64,000 nt of DNA from Microbacterium sp. APC 3901 (GCF_030407765.1 NZ_JASDCU010000013.1:49382-113381); one strand, 5' to 3'. Positions 52,925 to 62,737 are shown, counted from the first letter of the stretch. The notes: a model not told the origin generated them from the sequence alone. Numbers and translations are program-made.

Positions 52925-54175
52925 TCAGACCGTCGTCGTCGTCGCGGCTGGTGCTGCGGACATCTCGTCCTTGCGCAGGGGGCGGGCGGCACCCGAGAAC
53001 AGGCCTGACAGCACGACCAGGCCGACCAGGATGTAGAGCGTGTTGAGCAGGCCGATGTGCTCGCTGATGAAGCCCAGCACGGGCGGGCCGCCGAGGAATG
53101 AGATGTAGCCGATCGTCGCCGCGGCGCTCACGCGCGCAGCCGCCTTGGCCGGGTCGTCTGCCGCGGCCGACATTCCGAGCGGGAAGCCGAGCGATGCGCC
53201 GACGCCCCACAGCGCCGCACCCACGAAGACCAGAAGAAGGCTCGGCGCCAGGATGAACAGCAGGATGCCGGATGCCGCCGCCACCGAGAGGATGCGCAGC
53301 ACCGCGACGCGTCCGAACCGGTCGACGAGCGGTCCGCCGAACACGCGCACCACCGTCATCGCGACGGAGAAGGTGGCGAGGGCGGCGGCGCCGAGCGCGG
53401 TTCCGGCGCCGTGGTCCTCTGCGACGCCGAGGGCCAGCCAATCGTTGGCGCCGCCCTCTGCGAACGACATGCCGAGCATCACCACACCGATCGCATAGGT
53501 GCGCGGTTCTCGCCAGGCCGACATGGCGACGTGCATCCGCTCTCGCCAGTGCACCTTCTCGCCGTCGTCCGTCGTCGGGTCGAGCGCTTCGGCACGGCGG
53601 GGGACGCTGGCGATGCTGACGACGCCGATGGCGGCGATCGCGATCGCGACGACGAGCGTGTGCGTGAAGACGGTGATCTGCAGCTGAGCGGCCAGTGCGC
53701 CCAGGCCGGCGCCGATCACGGTGCCGAAACTGAAGAAGGCGTGGAAGAGCGGAAGGATCGTCTTGCCCGAGTGCTGCTCGATCGCGGTGGCCTCGACGTT
53801 CATCATGACGTCGACGCAGCCGTTGCCGAGTCCGAACAGCACGAGACCGATGAGCACCACCGAGTACGAACCCAGCACGTTGGCTCCGATGCCGATCAGG
53901 GCGACGCCGGAGGCGAACGTGAAGATCGACACCATCATTCCCAGGCGCGCGCCGGTGCGCGCCATGATCGCCGGGCTGGTCGAGATTCCGATGATCGAGG
54001 CGATTCCCGCACCGAGCAGCAGCATGCCGACCTGCGCCTTGTCGACCTCGAGCGCGAGCTTGATGTCGGGGACGCGCGAGGCCCAGGTCGCGATCGACAG
54101 ACCGCTGGCGAGGAAGATCGCGAAGATCGCCGTGCGCCAGCGCACATACTGCGATCGAGAGAGAGCCGTGTCCAT
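52925..54175 (-). CDS. MFS transporter, FucP/YbjJ-like
   Basis: This 416-aa protein has 12 predicted helices: an early SGLSIATWASRVPDIK, GLGNGCVDVMMNVEA in the first half, and FGGPLVDRFGRVAVLR as the repeated loop motif. It belongs to the sugar-transporting MFS group. The adjacent LacI regulator and shared operator support a carbohydrate substrate. The ATG at 54175 gives a normal N-terminus. The open frame to 54313 overlaps the operator and the divergent gene. Confidence 0.88.
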   Translation of the reverse strand: MDTALSRSQYVRWRTAIFAIFLASGLSIATWASRVPDIKLALEVDKAQVGMLLLGAGIASIIGISTSPAIMARTGARLGMMVSIFTFASGVALIGIGANVLGSYSVVLIGLVLFGLGNGCVDVMMNVEATAIEQHSGKTILPLFHAFFSFGTVIGAGLGALAAQLQITVFTHTLVVAIAIAAIGVVSIASVPRRAEALDPTTDDGEKVHWRERMHVAMSAWREPRTYAIGVVMLGMSFAEGGANDWLALGVAEDHGAGTALGAAALATFSVAMTVVRVFGGPLVDRFGRVAVLRILSVAAASGILLFILAPSLLLVFVGAALWGVGASLGFPLGMSAAADDPAKAAARVSAAATIGYISFLGGPPVLGFISEHIGLLNTLYILVGLVVLSGLFSGAARPLRKDEMSAAPAATTTTV

Positions 54176-54187
54176 GTCGCACAGCAT

Positions 54188-54203
54188 ATCGAATCGATTC
54201 GAT
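54188..54203. promoter_or_regulatory. LacI-type operator ATCGAATCGATTCGAT
   Basis: A perfect 16-bp palindrome with a central CG, the form favoured by LacI-family proteins, lies between the divergent MFS and LacI genes. It is 20 bp before the regulator's TATCCT -10 box. Confidence 0.75.
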
Positions 54204-54222
54204 GATCGGGAACCCGGGCAGC

Positions 54223-54228
54223 TATCCT
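54223..54228 (+). promoter_or_regulatory. -10 hexamer TATCCT, leaderless start of the LacI gene
   Basis: TATCCT ends 6 nt before the ATG at 54235. Confidence 0.6.
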
Positions 54229-54234
54229 CGGAGT

Positions 54235-55296
54235 ATGACGAGCCACGACAGCCCGCGCCGAGCGACGATCGCCGACGTCGCACGAGAGGCAGGAGTGGCG
54301 ACGTCGACGGCATCCGTGGTCTTCAGCGGCAAGGCCAACGTCGCGCCGGCGACCCGCGAGCGAGTGCTCGCCGCAGCGGCGGACCTCGGATACGCCGGGC
54401 CCGACCCGCGTGCGGCCTCGCTGCGCCGAGGTCGCAGCGGCATCGTGGCCGTGGTGCTCGAGGGTCACCTGCGCGCGGCCTTCCTCGACCCGGTGACCAC
54501 CGCCATGATGGACGGGCTCACCGACGGGATGGCCGAACTGAGCGCGGGCATCCTGCTGATGCGCGACGAGCCGGGCGATGACGGATCGTCACTGTCGAAC
54601 GCCCCGGTCGATGCGGTCGTGCTGATCGGATGCTCCGGGCGTGCCAAGGCATCGCTCGACATCGTCCGCAGCCGAGGGCTTCCGGTGGTCGTGATCGAAG
54701 GAGACGCCGGAGAGGGCATCCCGAAGATCATGCTCGACAACACCGCGGCCGCGGCGGATGTCGCTCGGCATCTGCGCGATCTCGGACACCGTGACGTGGC
54801 GCTCGTCACCCTGCCGCTCGACACGCGACGCGAGCGGGGGCCGGTCACGCAGGAGCGCATCGACGCGGCGACGGTCGATGTGACGATCGATCGCCTCGCC
54901 GGCATGCGCGAGATCTTCCCCGACGCACCGGCGATCTCGGCGGGAGGGAGCTTCATCGATGAGGGCCTCCTCGCGGGTCGACGGCTGTTGGCGGATGCCG
55001 CGACGAGGCCGACGGCGATCCTCGCGCAGAGCGACCTGATCGCGGTGGGCGTCATCCGTGCGGCGGAGGAGCTGGGGCTGCGCGTGCCTGAGGATCTGTC
55101 GGTCGCAGGCTTCGACGGCATCGCGGCCGATGGACTCGGTGACCTCGTGCTCACGACCAGCGTGCAGCCGGCCGTCGAGAAGGGGCGAGCTGCAGGAGAG
55201 CAGGTCGCGCGCATGCTGCAGGGGGAGCCGGGCCGCACCCTGCACCTCACCTGTCGGTTCCGTGAGGGAACGACCACGGCGGCGCCCGCCCGCTGA
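54235..55296 (+). CDS. LacI-family regulator of the MFS gene
   Basis: This 353-aa protein has an N-terminal helix-turn-helix (TIADVAREAGVATSTASVVF) and an effector domain (GIVAVVLEGHLRAAFLDPVT, VAGFDGIAADGLGDLVLTTS). It should bind the 54188-54203 palindrome and control the divergent transporter, probably with autoregulation. The ATG at 54235 is favoured by the -10 spacing. The frame from 54202 begins inside the operator. Confidence 0.9.
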   Translation: MTSHDSPRRATIADVAREAGVATSTASVVFSGKANVAPATRERVLAAAADLGYAGPDPRAASLRRGRSGIVAVVLEGHLRAAFLDPVTTAMMDGLTDGMAELSAGILLMRDEPGDDGSSLSNAPVDAVVLIGCSGRAKASLDIVRSRGLPVVVIEGDAGEGIPKIMLDNTAAAADVARHLRDLGHRDVALVTLPLDTRRERGPVTQERIDAATVDVTIDRLAGMREIFPDAPAISAGGSFIDEGLLAGRRLLADAATRPTAILAQSDLIAVGVIRAAEELGLRVPEDLSVAGFDGIAADGLGDLVLTTSVQPAVEKGRAAGEQVARMLQGEPGRTLHLTCRFREGTTTAAPAR

Positions 55297-55307
55297 CGGA
55301 TCCGGCG

Positions 55308-56807
55308 TCAGGAGCGCTGCGGACCCAACGGCAGTGTCTCGCTTCCGAAGTCCAGGATCGAATATCGACCGCAGTCGACGATGGTCTCGGGAAGCACACC
55401 CTCGGGCAGGTCCCACGGCACGGTCTGTGAATCCTCGACGAGGAACGACACCTCGCCGACCAGGAAGTCCGTGCGATTCACCAGCCAGGCGTACGCGTTG
55501 AGCTGATGATCGACCTGCACGAGTCGTGAGGCATCGGCCAGATGCAGTGCGGGCAGCCGTACGGTCCAGAACTGGCCGGCACCGGTGCGACCGGCGGCGT
55601 CGACCCAGTCGGTGACACAGGCGAGGTCGGCGTCGGGCCGGGTGGCGGCATCCGCGAGTCGAGGGATGCTGAGGCCCCCGACGATGAGGAGCAGAGTCGC
55701 GGCGATCGCTGCCGTGGCCCTCCGCGCACTCTCGCTGATCCGCAGGGTGTGCGGAGCGGCCACGAGCGCGAGCACCGGAGCGAAGACGACCGGCTGCAGG
55801 TACCGTGCGGCGTGCGTCCCCAGCGCGATGGCGCCGACGACGACCACGACCGGCGCGACCCAGGCCATCGCGGCGACCAGCCGGGAGCCGGGGTCGCGAG
55901 GCCGCACGGTTCGCGCGACGGCGACGACGAGCAGTGCGGCGGCGATCAGCAGCCCGATCACCCCGGGGGGACTCTGCGACCGGTCGCCGACGAGCCGCGC
56001 ATAGTGGTCGATCGACTCGTGCCACTGCGCGGGCTGCACGTAGCCGACGCCGGTCTTCGTGATCCATGCCGCGAGCGGAATACGTGACAGGAACCCGAGC
56101 GCGGTGCCGGCGAGCAGCACGATGATGAGGACCGGCGTCTGCGATCGCACCTCCGGCCGGCGGGCGGCGATGGCCAGGACGATCACCAGCGGAATCGTCG
56201 CCCACGCCGCGTAGAGGGGATTCGAGAGGGTCGACACGAACGCCACGAGGCCGAGGGTGAGCGAGAGCCACGGTGTGAGCGTTCGACGGTCGATCGTGCG
56301 CCGCACGACGCCGATCGTGACGATGACGCCGACGACGGTCGCGGAGTAGTACGTCGTCGTCAACTGCAGCGACGCGAGGTCCAGCGCTTCGCGGGACGCG
56401 GAGACGTCGGTCATCGCGAGCGCGCCGAACACCGAGAGCGCGACTACGGACCAGGCCACAGGAGACCTGCCTGTGCGGGCGCGACCGGCAACCAGGCGGA
56501 TCGCTCCGTAGACGGCGAGCAGGTTGACGACCGCGCTGATCGCGAAGAGACCGTTCGCATCCACGGACGTTCCCGCGTCGAGCGCGGTGAAGGCGGCGGA
56601 CTCGGGAAGGAACAGCACACTCGACATCGCCCAATCGAGTGATTCTCCGGAGAGCACCGAGCGGGCCAGCATCGCGACGACCAGGGAGTCGCCGTCGCGG
56701 AAGAGCAGATCGGCTCGGGCTGACGACGCGACCGCACCGGCGGTGACGAGCGCCACAGCGGCAGCGCTCAGCCACCCGGCCAGCTCCCGCACCCACGCCC
56801 GCGTCAC
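55308..56807 (-). CDS. Large polytopic membrane protein, unknown function
   Basis: This 499-aa protein has about ten hydrophobic segments spread over residues 10-390, then a soluble C-terminal domain of about 100 residues (ACVTDWVDAAGRTGAGQFWT, VDHQLNAYAWLVNRTDFLV). The layout resembles GT-C-type glycosyltransferases: an early periplasmic loop with FRDGDS after the first helix, and a C-terminal extracytoplasmic domain. I cannot identify a family or catalytic residues with confidence. The GTG start has no good ribosome-binding site. Confidence 0.72.
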   Translation of the reverse strand: MTRAWVRELAGWLSAAAVALVTAGAVASSARADLLFRDGDSLVVAMLARSVLSGESLDWAMSSVLFLPESAAFTALDAGTSVDANGLFAISAVVNLLAVYGAIRLVAGRARTGRSPVAWSVVALSVFGALAMTDVSASREALDLASLQLTTTYYSATVVGVIVTIGVVRRTIDRRTLTPWLSLTLGLVAFVSTLSNPLYAAWATIPLVIVLAIAARRPEVRSQTPVLIIVLLAGTALGFLSRIPLAAWITKTGVGYVQPAQWHESIDHYARLVGDRSQSPPGVIGLLIAAALLVVAVARTVRPRDPGSRLVAAMAWVAPVVVVVGAIALGTHAARYLQPVVFAPVLALVAAPHTLRISESARRATAAIAATLLLIVGGLSIPRLADAATRPDADLACVTDWVDAAGRTGAGQFWTVRLPALHLADASRLVQVDHQLNAYAWLVNRTDFLVGEVSFLVEDSQTVPWDLPEGVLPETIVDCGRYSILDFGSETLPLGPQRS

Positions 56808-56855
56808 GGGGCTACTCTGTCACGGACCCCGGGCGCATTCCGGACTCCGCGCAGG

Positions 56856-57182
56856 TCACGCGATCTGTGACCTCAGGTCCCAGACCTGTTCGAGAGGAGC
56901 GGTCGCCTCATAGCCCTCGGCATCGCGGAAGAGCTCGACGAAGCGGCCGATGTCGGCCTGCCACGCGTGATCGGCCGGGTCGTCCTGGAGGGCGGCGACG
57001 GCGGCATCCCAGTCGTCGCATTCGACCAGGTGGAAGAGGCGATGACCGGATCTCCAGATCGTCCAGTCGTGGATGCCGATGCGCGAGAAGGTCGCGGCGA
57101 GAGCATCGGGGATGCGGGCGTGGTTCGTGCGGTAGTCGTCGATCGCGCCGTCGCGGATCTCGGAGTGCAGGGCGATTCGCAT
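56856..57182 (-). CDS. L-rhamnose mutarotase-like protein (RhaM/DUF718)
   Basis: This 108-aa dimeric alpha/beta-barrel family protein has the N-terminal IRDGAIDDYRTNHARIPDAL (Tyr17, His21 near the sugar site), TIWRSGHRLFHLVECDDW and a C-terminal PLEQVWDL. The family interconverts anomers of L-rhamnose or related sugars. No other rhamnose gene is nearby, so the substrate is open. AAGGAAG precedes the ATG at 57182. Confidence 0.9.
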   Translation of the reverse strand: MRIALHSEIRDGAIDDYRTNHARIPDALAATFSRIGIHDWTIWRSGHRLFHLVECDDWDAAVAALQDDPADHAWQADIGRFVELFRDAEGYEATAPLEQVWDLRSQIA

Positions 57183-57403
57183 GAGTTCTTCCTTCGTCCG
57201 ACGGGGCGGTTCGACACGGCGACGGTCGTCACGGCATCGGCCCCTCCCGACCAGGATGCACCACGAGCGATGCCACGATCGACGCATCCGAATGATCTGA
57301 TTTCGCGATCCCCATCGCGCAAAGTGCCCGGATTGCGGGAAAAACCGGCCATTTGGACGATTCGGCGTCGGCATGATCGACCCTGAAGAGCGAAATATCA
57401 AGG

Positions 57404-57409
57404 TAAACT
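57404..57409 (+). promoter_or_regulatory. Possible -10 box TAAACT of the mrp operon
   Basis: TAAACT lies 65 bp before the mrpA ATG in an AT-richer stretch (GAAATATCAAGG just upstream). No convincing -35 is seen. The 57183-57474 gap holds no gene. Confidence 0.4.
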
Positions 57410-57474
57410 CGAGATCGACACCCGCCCGCCCGCCTGCGCCGCCCCCGGCCGACGAGCTTTGAGGAGCCGCGTAT

Positions 57475-60417
57475 ATGCTGACTCTCCTCGCCGTGTTCCT
57501 CCTCGGGTCGATCCTGATGCCCGTCCTGGTGCGCTGGCTGGGGTCTCAGGCATTCGCCATCGCGGCTCTCATTCCCGCTGCGGCATTCATCCACGCCCTC
57601 GTGCTCACCCCCCAGGTGCTCGACGGTCCGACGCCCTTCGTCTCGGTCGCGTGGATCCCGCAGCTCGGACTGAACCTGTCGATGAACATGGACGTCCTCG
57701 GCTGGGTTCTCACACTGATCGTCACCGGTGTCGGCGCCCTCGTGCTGCTGTACTGCCGTTGGTACTTCCACGACGACTCCGCGGGTATCGGCCAGTTCGC
57801 CGGGGTCCTGCTCGGCTTCGCGGGTGCTATGTACGGTCTCGTCCTGACCGACGACCTGGTCATGCTCGTCATGTTCTGGGAGGTGACGAGCATTCTCTCG
57901 TACCTCCTCATCGGCCACTACCGACGCCGAGCGGCCAGCCGACGAGCTGCCCTCCAGGCGCTCCTGGTCACCACGCTCGGCGGACTCGTGATGTTCGTCG
58001 GAGTCGTGCTGCTGGTCGTCGATGCCGGCACGTCGAGCATTCGCGAGATCCTCGAGATCGCGCCGACAGGGGCCATCGTCGATGCCGCCGTGGTCATGCT
58101 GCTCGTCGGCGCCATCAGCAAGTCCGCGATCTTCCCGTTCCACTTCTGGCTCCCCGGGGCGATGGCGGCGCCGACTCCCGTGAGCGCGTACCTGCACGCT
58201 GCGGCGATGGTGAAGGCGGGCATCTACCTGATCGCGCGCTTCGCCCCGATCTTCGCGTTCACCGGACCGTGGCGTCCGATCATCATCTCGCTGGGAATCG
58301 TGACGATGCTGCTCGGCGGCATCCAAGCGCTGCGAGAGACCGACCTCAAGCGCATCCTCGCCTTCGGCACCGTCAGCCAGCTCGGGTTCTTCTCGATCGT
58401 GATCGGCTACGGCACGCAGGCGAGCGCCCTGGCCGGTCTCGCACTCGTGATCGCGCACGCCCTGTTCAAGTCGGCGCTGTTCCTCATCGTCGGCGTAATC
58501 GACCGGCAGCTGTCGACCCGAGACATCGATGAGCTGAGCGGCGTGGGGCGCCAGGCTCCGGTCATGGCGACTGCGGCATTCATATCCATCGCGTCGATGG
58601 CGGGCATCGCGCCGACCCTCGGTTTCGTCGCGAAGGAGTCCACTCTCACGGCCCTCCTCGATGACGCGCTGCATGGATCACCGTGGGGACTGGTCGCCAT
58701 CATCGGCGTCAGCGTCGGATCCATTCTCACCGCGGCATATGGCATCCGCTTCCTCTGGGGTGCCTTCTGGACCAAGCGCGACGCGGCGGGCGATCGCCTG
58801 CCGGACACGGCGTGGCCCGATCCGCCCGTCGGGTTCCTGTCGGCGCCGATCATCCTCGCCGGCCTCACCCTCGCGGCGGGCATCGGAGCCCCTGCTCTCG
58901 ACGTCGCTCTGCAGGGATACGCCCTCACCGCGACGCCCGGGCTCGACGCCGAGGGGGTCCCCGCCGAGGGGCCAGGGCATCTCGCCCTTTGGCATGGTCT
59001 CGAGCCTGCCCTCGGCATCTCGATCCTGTCGATCCTGCTGGGCGCCGCGGTCTTCCTGCTCACGCTGCGCACAGGGTGGGATCGCAAGGCCCGGTTGATC
59101 CGATTCACCGCGGCAGACGTCTACTACCTGGTCATGCGCGGCGTCGACCGCCTCTCGGTGCTGAGCACGACGCTCACGCAGCGAGGCTCGCTTCCGGTCT
59201 ACGTCGGCACGATCTTCGTCGTCTTCGTCGCGGCCGAGATCACCGCCCTCGTCGCCAGCGACATCGACCGCTTCCAGCTCTCGGCGTGGCACACTCCCAC
59301 GCAGATCGTGGTCGCACCCTTGATGGCCGCCGCCGGCGTCATGGCCGTGCGGGCTCAGAAGAGGTACACCGGCGTCGTGCTCGTCTCGATCACCGGCCTC
59401 GGCATGGTCGCTCTCTTCGCGACCAGCGGCGCCCCCGACCTCGCGCTCACGCAGATCCTCATCGAGACCGTGACGATGGTGACCTTCGCACTCGTCCTTC
59501 GTCGCCTGCCTGCGCGGATGGGCGAGCACAACGCGTCGGTCGGTCGCATCCCGCGAGCGCTGCTGGGAGTCGGAGTCGGCCTGACGATGGCCCTGGTCGC
59601 GATCGTGGCGACCCAGTCGCGCGTCGCCGACCCCATCTCCGCGACCTTCCCGAAGCTCGCGTACGAGATCGGCCACGGGAAGAACGTCGTGAACGTCGCA
59701 CTGGTCGACCTGCGCGGCTGGGACACGATGGGCGAGCTCTCCGTGCTCGTGCTGGCCGCGACCGGTGTCGCATCACTGGTCTTCGTGACGCATCGCGCCG
59801 ACATGCTGTCGGCGACCAAGACGCTTCCCAAAGCCCGTCGCCGACGGACCCTCAGCCGTCCCCTGGTCGAGACGACCGAGGGTGTGCGCTTCCAGACCGA
59901 TGAGAACGAGAGCAGCCCCCGCGCCTGGCTCGTCGGAGGCCCGAAGATGAAGCCCGAGAACAGGTCGATCCTGCTCGAGGTGATCGTCCGCATCCTCTTC
60001 CACACGATCATCGTCGTATCGATCTTCCTGCTCTTCTCCGGCCACAACCTCCCGGGTGGCGGCTTCGCCGGCGGACTCGTCGCGGGCATGGCGCTCGTCA
60101 TGCGCTACGTCGCCGGCGGACGCTGGGAACTCGGCGCGGCTGCGCCCACGGACGCGGGCCGGCTGCTGGGTGCCGGTCTGATCCTCGCGGTGGGCACCGC
60201 GGTCGTGCCGCTGTTCTTCGGCATGGCCCCTCTCACCAGCACCTTCTGGGAGTGGGAGATCCCCGGGATCGGCCACATGGAGTTCGTGACCTCGACCGTC
60301 TTCGACGTCGGCGTCTACCTCGTCGTGATCGGACTCGTGCTCGACGTCCTGCGGAGCCTCGGTGCCGAGGTCGACCGTCAGGCGCAGGAGTTCCGCGAGC
60401 GGGGGGTGAGCGTCTGA
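57475..60417 (+). CDS. mrpA: Na+/H+ antiporter subunit A with fused subunit B domain
   Basis: This 980-aa protein is an NADH-quinone oxidoreductase ND5-like membrane protein with about 20 helices: EVTSILSYLLIGHYRRR, AAMVKAGIYLIARF, VSQLGFFSIVIGYG. MbhD/E-like helices follow. The last 145 residues form an MnhB domain (FSGHNLPGGGFAGGLVAGMAL), so subunit B is fused and no separate mrpB exists. GAGGAG precedes the ATG. It exchanges cytoplasmic Na+ for external H+ as part of the Mrp complex. Confidence 0.95.
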   Translation: MLTLLAVFLLGSILMPVLVRWLGSQAFAIAALIPAAAFIHALVLTPQVLDGPTPFVSVAWIPQLGLNLSMNMDVLGWVLTLIVTGVGALVLLYCRWYFHDDSAGIGQFAGVLLGFAGAMYGLVLTDDLVMLVMFWEVTSILSYLLIGHYRRRAASRRAALQALLVTTLGGLVMFVGVVLLVVDAGTSSIREILEIAPTGAIVDAAVVMLLVGAISKSAIFPFHFWLPGAMAAPTPVSAYLHAAAMVKAGIYLIARFAPIFAFTGPWRPIIISLGIVTMLLGGIQALRETDLKRILAFGTVSQLGFFSIVIGYGTQASALAGLALVIAHALFKSALFLIVGVIDRQLSTRDIDELSGVGRQAPVMATAAFISIASMAGIAPTLGFVAKESTLTALLDDALHGSPWGLVAIIGVSVGSILTAAYGIRFLWGAFWTKRDAAGDRLPDTAWPDPPVGFLSAPIILAGLTLAAGIGAPALDVALQGYALTATPGLDAEGVPAEGPGHLALWHGLEPALGISILSILLGAAVFLLTLRTGWDRKARLIRFTAADVYYLVMRGVDRLSVLSTTLTQRGSLPVYVGTIFVVFVAAEITALVASDIDRFQLSAWHTPTQIVVAPLMAAAGVMAVRAQKRYTGVVLVSITGLGMVALFATSGAPDLALTQILIETVTMVTFALVLRRLPARMGEHNASVGRIPRALLGVGVGLTMALVAIVATQSRVADPISATFPKLAYEIGHGKNVVNVALVDLRGWDTMGELSVLVLAATGVASLVFVTHRADMLSATKTLPKARRRRTLSRPLVETTEGVRFQTDENESSPRAWLVGGPKMKPENRSILLEVIVRILFHTIIVVSIFLLFSGHNLPGGGFAGGLVAGMALVMRYVAGGRWELGAAAPTDAGRLLGAGLILAVGTAVVPLFFGMAPLTSTFWEWEIPGIGHMEFVTSTVFDVGVYLVVIGLVLDVLRSLGAEVDRQAQEFRERGVSV

Positions 60418-61187
60418 TGGATGTCTCGTTGACCCTGATCGTGATCATGGCCGTGCTGTTCGCGTGCGGTGTCTATGCGATGCTCGAGCGCAGTCTCACC
60501 CGCGTGCTGATCGGCTTCCTGTTGCTCGGCAACGCCACGAACCTCCTGCTCCTCATCGTGATGGGTGTGCCGGGCAGCGCGCCGTTCTACGGCGTCGAGG
60601 GCGAGGTCAGCGACCCGCTGCCGCAGGCGCTCACCCTGACGGCCATCGTCATCACCTTCGCCGTCTCCGCCTTCCTCCTCGCACTCATCTACCGCTCGTG
60701 GCAGCTGGGCCAGGCAGACACCGTCGAGGACGACGAGGCCGACATCGCTCTCCGCGAGCGCACCGACGCCGACGAGGACCTCATGGACGACGAGGCCGAC
60801 GCAGCCGACGACGAGGCGACCACCGACTTCGTCGGCGTGCAGACATCGCCGATCACGGTGCTGCACATGCGCGACCACCCTTCGATCCACGACGACGCCC
60901 CGACCGACAGGCCCACGGCCGCCCGTGCCCCCGAGCGCGATGGCGACGGGGAGGACGCGGATGACGCGGATGCCGCAGCATCCGTCCTCACGGCCGAATC
61001 GGCCCCGTCCGACGATGACGACTCAGCCGACGCGCCGCCCTCCGACGACTTCCGAACGGATGCCGACACGCACGCGGCCGAGGCTCACGAGACCGACGCG
61101 GCCGATGCCGCCCGAGACACGGCGGCCGACACGGCATCCGAAGACAGCGCACCCGAGCACACCGACGACGAGGAGGACCGCCGATGA
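60417..61187 (+). CDS. mrpC: Na+/H+ antiporter subunit C with long acidic tail
   Basis: This 256-aa protein has a NuoK-like three-helix N-terminal domain (residues 1-95; LIGFLLLGNATNLLLLIVMG, ALTLTAIVITFAVSAFLLALI). A tail of about 155 residues follows, dominated by Asp, Ala, Glu and Thr. Typical MrpC is about 110-125 aa, so the tail more than doubles its length. It is cytoplasmic if topology follows NuoK. The ATG overlaps the mrpA stop by 1 bp (TGATG). Confidence 0.93.
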   Translation: MDVSLTLIVIMAVLFACGVYAMLERSLTRVLIGFLLLGNATNLLLLIVMGVPGSAPFYGVEGEVSDPLPQALTLTAIVITFAVSAFLLALIYRSWQLGQADTVEDDEADIALRERTDADEDLMDDEADAADDEATTDFVGVQTSPITVLHMRDHPSIHDDAPTDRPTAARAPERDGDGEDADDADAAASVLTAESAPSDDDDSADAPPSDDFRTDADTHAAEAHETDAADAARDTAADTASEDSAPEHTDDEEDRR

Positions 61188-62737
61188 GCGCCCTCGTCCC
61201 CCTGCTCGTCGCCCTTCCGCTGCTCGGCGCTGCGGTGACCCTGATCTTCGGTCGCAACCCGCGCCTGCAGGCCTTCGTCACGGTCGCGACGCTCGCGACC
61301 GTGTCGGTGATCGCCGCCGTGCTGCTGGTCGTCGTCGACGCAGGCGAGCCGCTGGCGGTCTCGGTCGGCGGGTGGCCGGTGCCGTTCGGCATCGTGCTCT
61401 ACGTCGACAGGCTCGCGGCTCTCCTCGTGCTCGTCTCGAGCATCGTGCTGCTCGCGGTGCTGCTCTTCTCGATCGGTCAGGGCGCGGCCGACGGCACCGA
61501 CGAGACCCCGATCTCGATCTTCAACCCGTCGTACCTGATCCTCGCCGCGGGAATCTTCAACGCCTTCATCGCGGGTGACCTGTTCAATCTGTATGTCGGG
61601 TTCGAGATCCTGCTCGTGGCGTCGTACGTGCTGATAACCCTGGGGAGCACTGAGTCGCGCATCCGCACCGGTGCCGTCTACATCGTCGTCTCCCTGGTGT
61701 CGTCTATCCTCTTCCTCGCCTCGATCGCGATGATCTACGGCGCGCTCGGCACCGTGAACATGGCGCAGATCGCCGAACGCATGACCGAGCTCCCGCAGGA
61801 GACGCAGCTCGTGCTGCACCTCATGCTCGTGATCGCGTTCGGCATCAAGGCCGCGATCTTCCCGGTGTCGTTCTGGCTGCCCGACTCGTACCCGACCGCA
61901 CCCGCGCCCGTCACCGCCGTGTTCGCAGGCCTGCTGACGAAGGTCGGCGTCTACGCGCTGATCCGCACCGAGACGCAGCTCTTCGCCGACAACAGCATCG
62001 ACACCGTGCTGCTGATCATCGCTCTCGCGACCATGATCGTCGGCGTGCTCGGCGCCGTGGCGCAGGCCGAGCTCAAACGGATCCTGTCGTTCACGCTCGT
62101 GAGCCACGTCGGGTACATGATCTTCGGCCTCGCGATAGCGACCCCGGCGGCGATCGGTGCGACGGTGTACTACATCGTCCACCACATCGTCGTGCAGACG
62201 ACCCTGTTCCTCGCCGTCGGTCTCATCGAGCGCCGAGCGGGAAGCACCTCGATCCTCCGCGTGAAGGGTCTGCTCAAGGTCGCGCCGGTGATCGCCGTGC
62301 TCTACTTCATCCCCGCGATCAACCTGGGCGGGCTCCCGCCGTTCTCCGGGTTCATCGGCAAGTTCGCGCTGTTCGAGGCGGCGGCATCCGTGGGCACCCC
62401 TCTGATGATCGTGCTGATCTTCGGCGGAATCGTCACCTCGCTGCTCACCCTCTACGCCCTGATGCGCGCGTGGAACCTCGCGTTCTGGCGCGAGGAGGAC
62501 GACTCGACTGAGACCGAGGGTCGCATCTCGTATCTCGGCAACGCCCCGGCTGCCGACGAGCAGCAGGAGCGTCGCCGCATCCCTCGCATCATGACGATCG
62601 CCACCGCCGGCATGGTCGGAGTCACTCTCGCGCTCACCGTGTTCGCCGGGCCGCTCTACGCACTGTGCGACCGCATCGGTGCGGCTCTGCTCGACCCGGT
62701 CACCCTCGTGCAGCTGGAAGACGAGGTCGACGGATGA
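61184..62737 (+). CDS. mrpD: Na+/H+ antiporter subunit D
   Basis: This 517-aa ND2/ND4-like protein has about 14 helices. Antiporter-type landmarks include NLYVGFEILLVASYVLI (conserved Glu), FGIKAAIFPVSFWLPDSYPTAPAPVTA (Lys) and LKRILSFTLVSHVGYM. It is coupled to mrpC and mrpE by ATGA overlaps. It forms part of the proton path of the Mrp complex. Confidence 0.96.
   Translation: MSALVPLLVALPLLGAAVTLIFGRNPRLQAFVTVATLATVSVIAAVLLVVVDAGEPLAVSVGGWPVPFGIVLYVDRLAALLVLVSSIVLLAVLLFSIGQGAADGTDETPISIFNPSYLILAAGIFNAFIAGDLFNLYVGFEILLVASYVLITLGSTESRIRTGAVYIVVSLVSSILFLASIAMIYGALGTVNMAQIAERMTELPQETQLVLHLMLVIAFGIKAAIFPVSFWLPDSYPTAPAPVTAVFAGLLTKVGVYALIRTETQLFADNSIDTVLLIIALATMIVGVLGAVAQAELKRILSFTLVSHVGYMIFGLAIATPAAIGATVYYIVHHIVVQTTLFLAVGLIERRAGSTSILRVKGLLKVAPVIAVLYFIPAINLGGLPPFSGFIGKFALFEAAASVGTPLMIVLIFGGIVTSLLTLYALMRAWNLAFWREEDDSTETEGRISYLGNAPAADEQQERRRIPRIMTIATAGMVGVTLALTVFAGPLYALCDRIGAALLDPVTLVQLEDEVDG

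Noticed and set aside
55308..56807. Assignment as a specific glycosyltransferase
   Set aside because: The topology resembles GT-C enzymes, but I see no conserved catalytic motif, so the function is left open.
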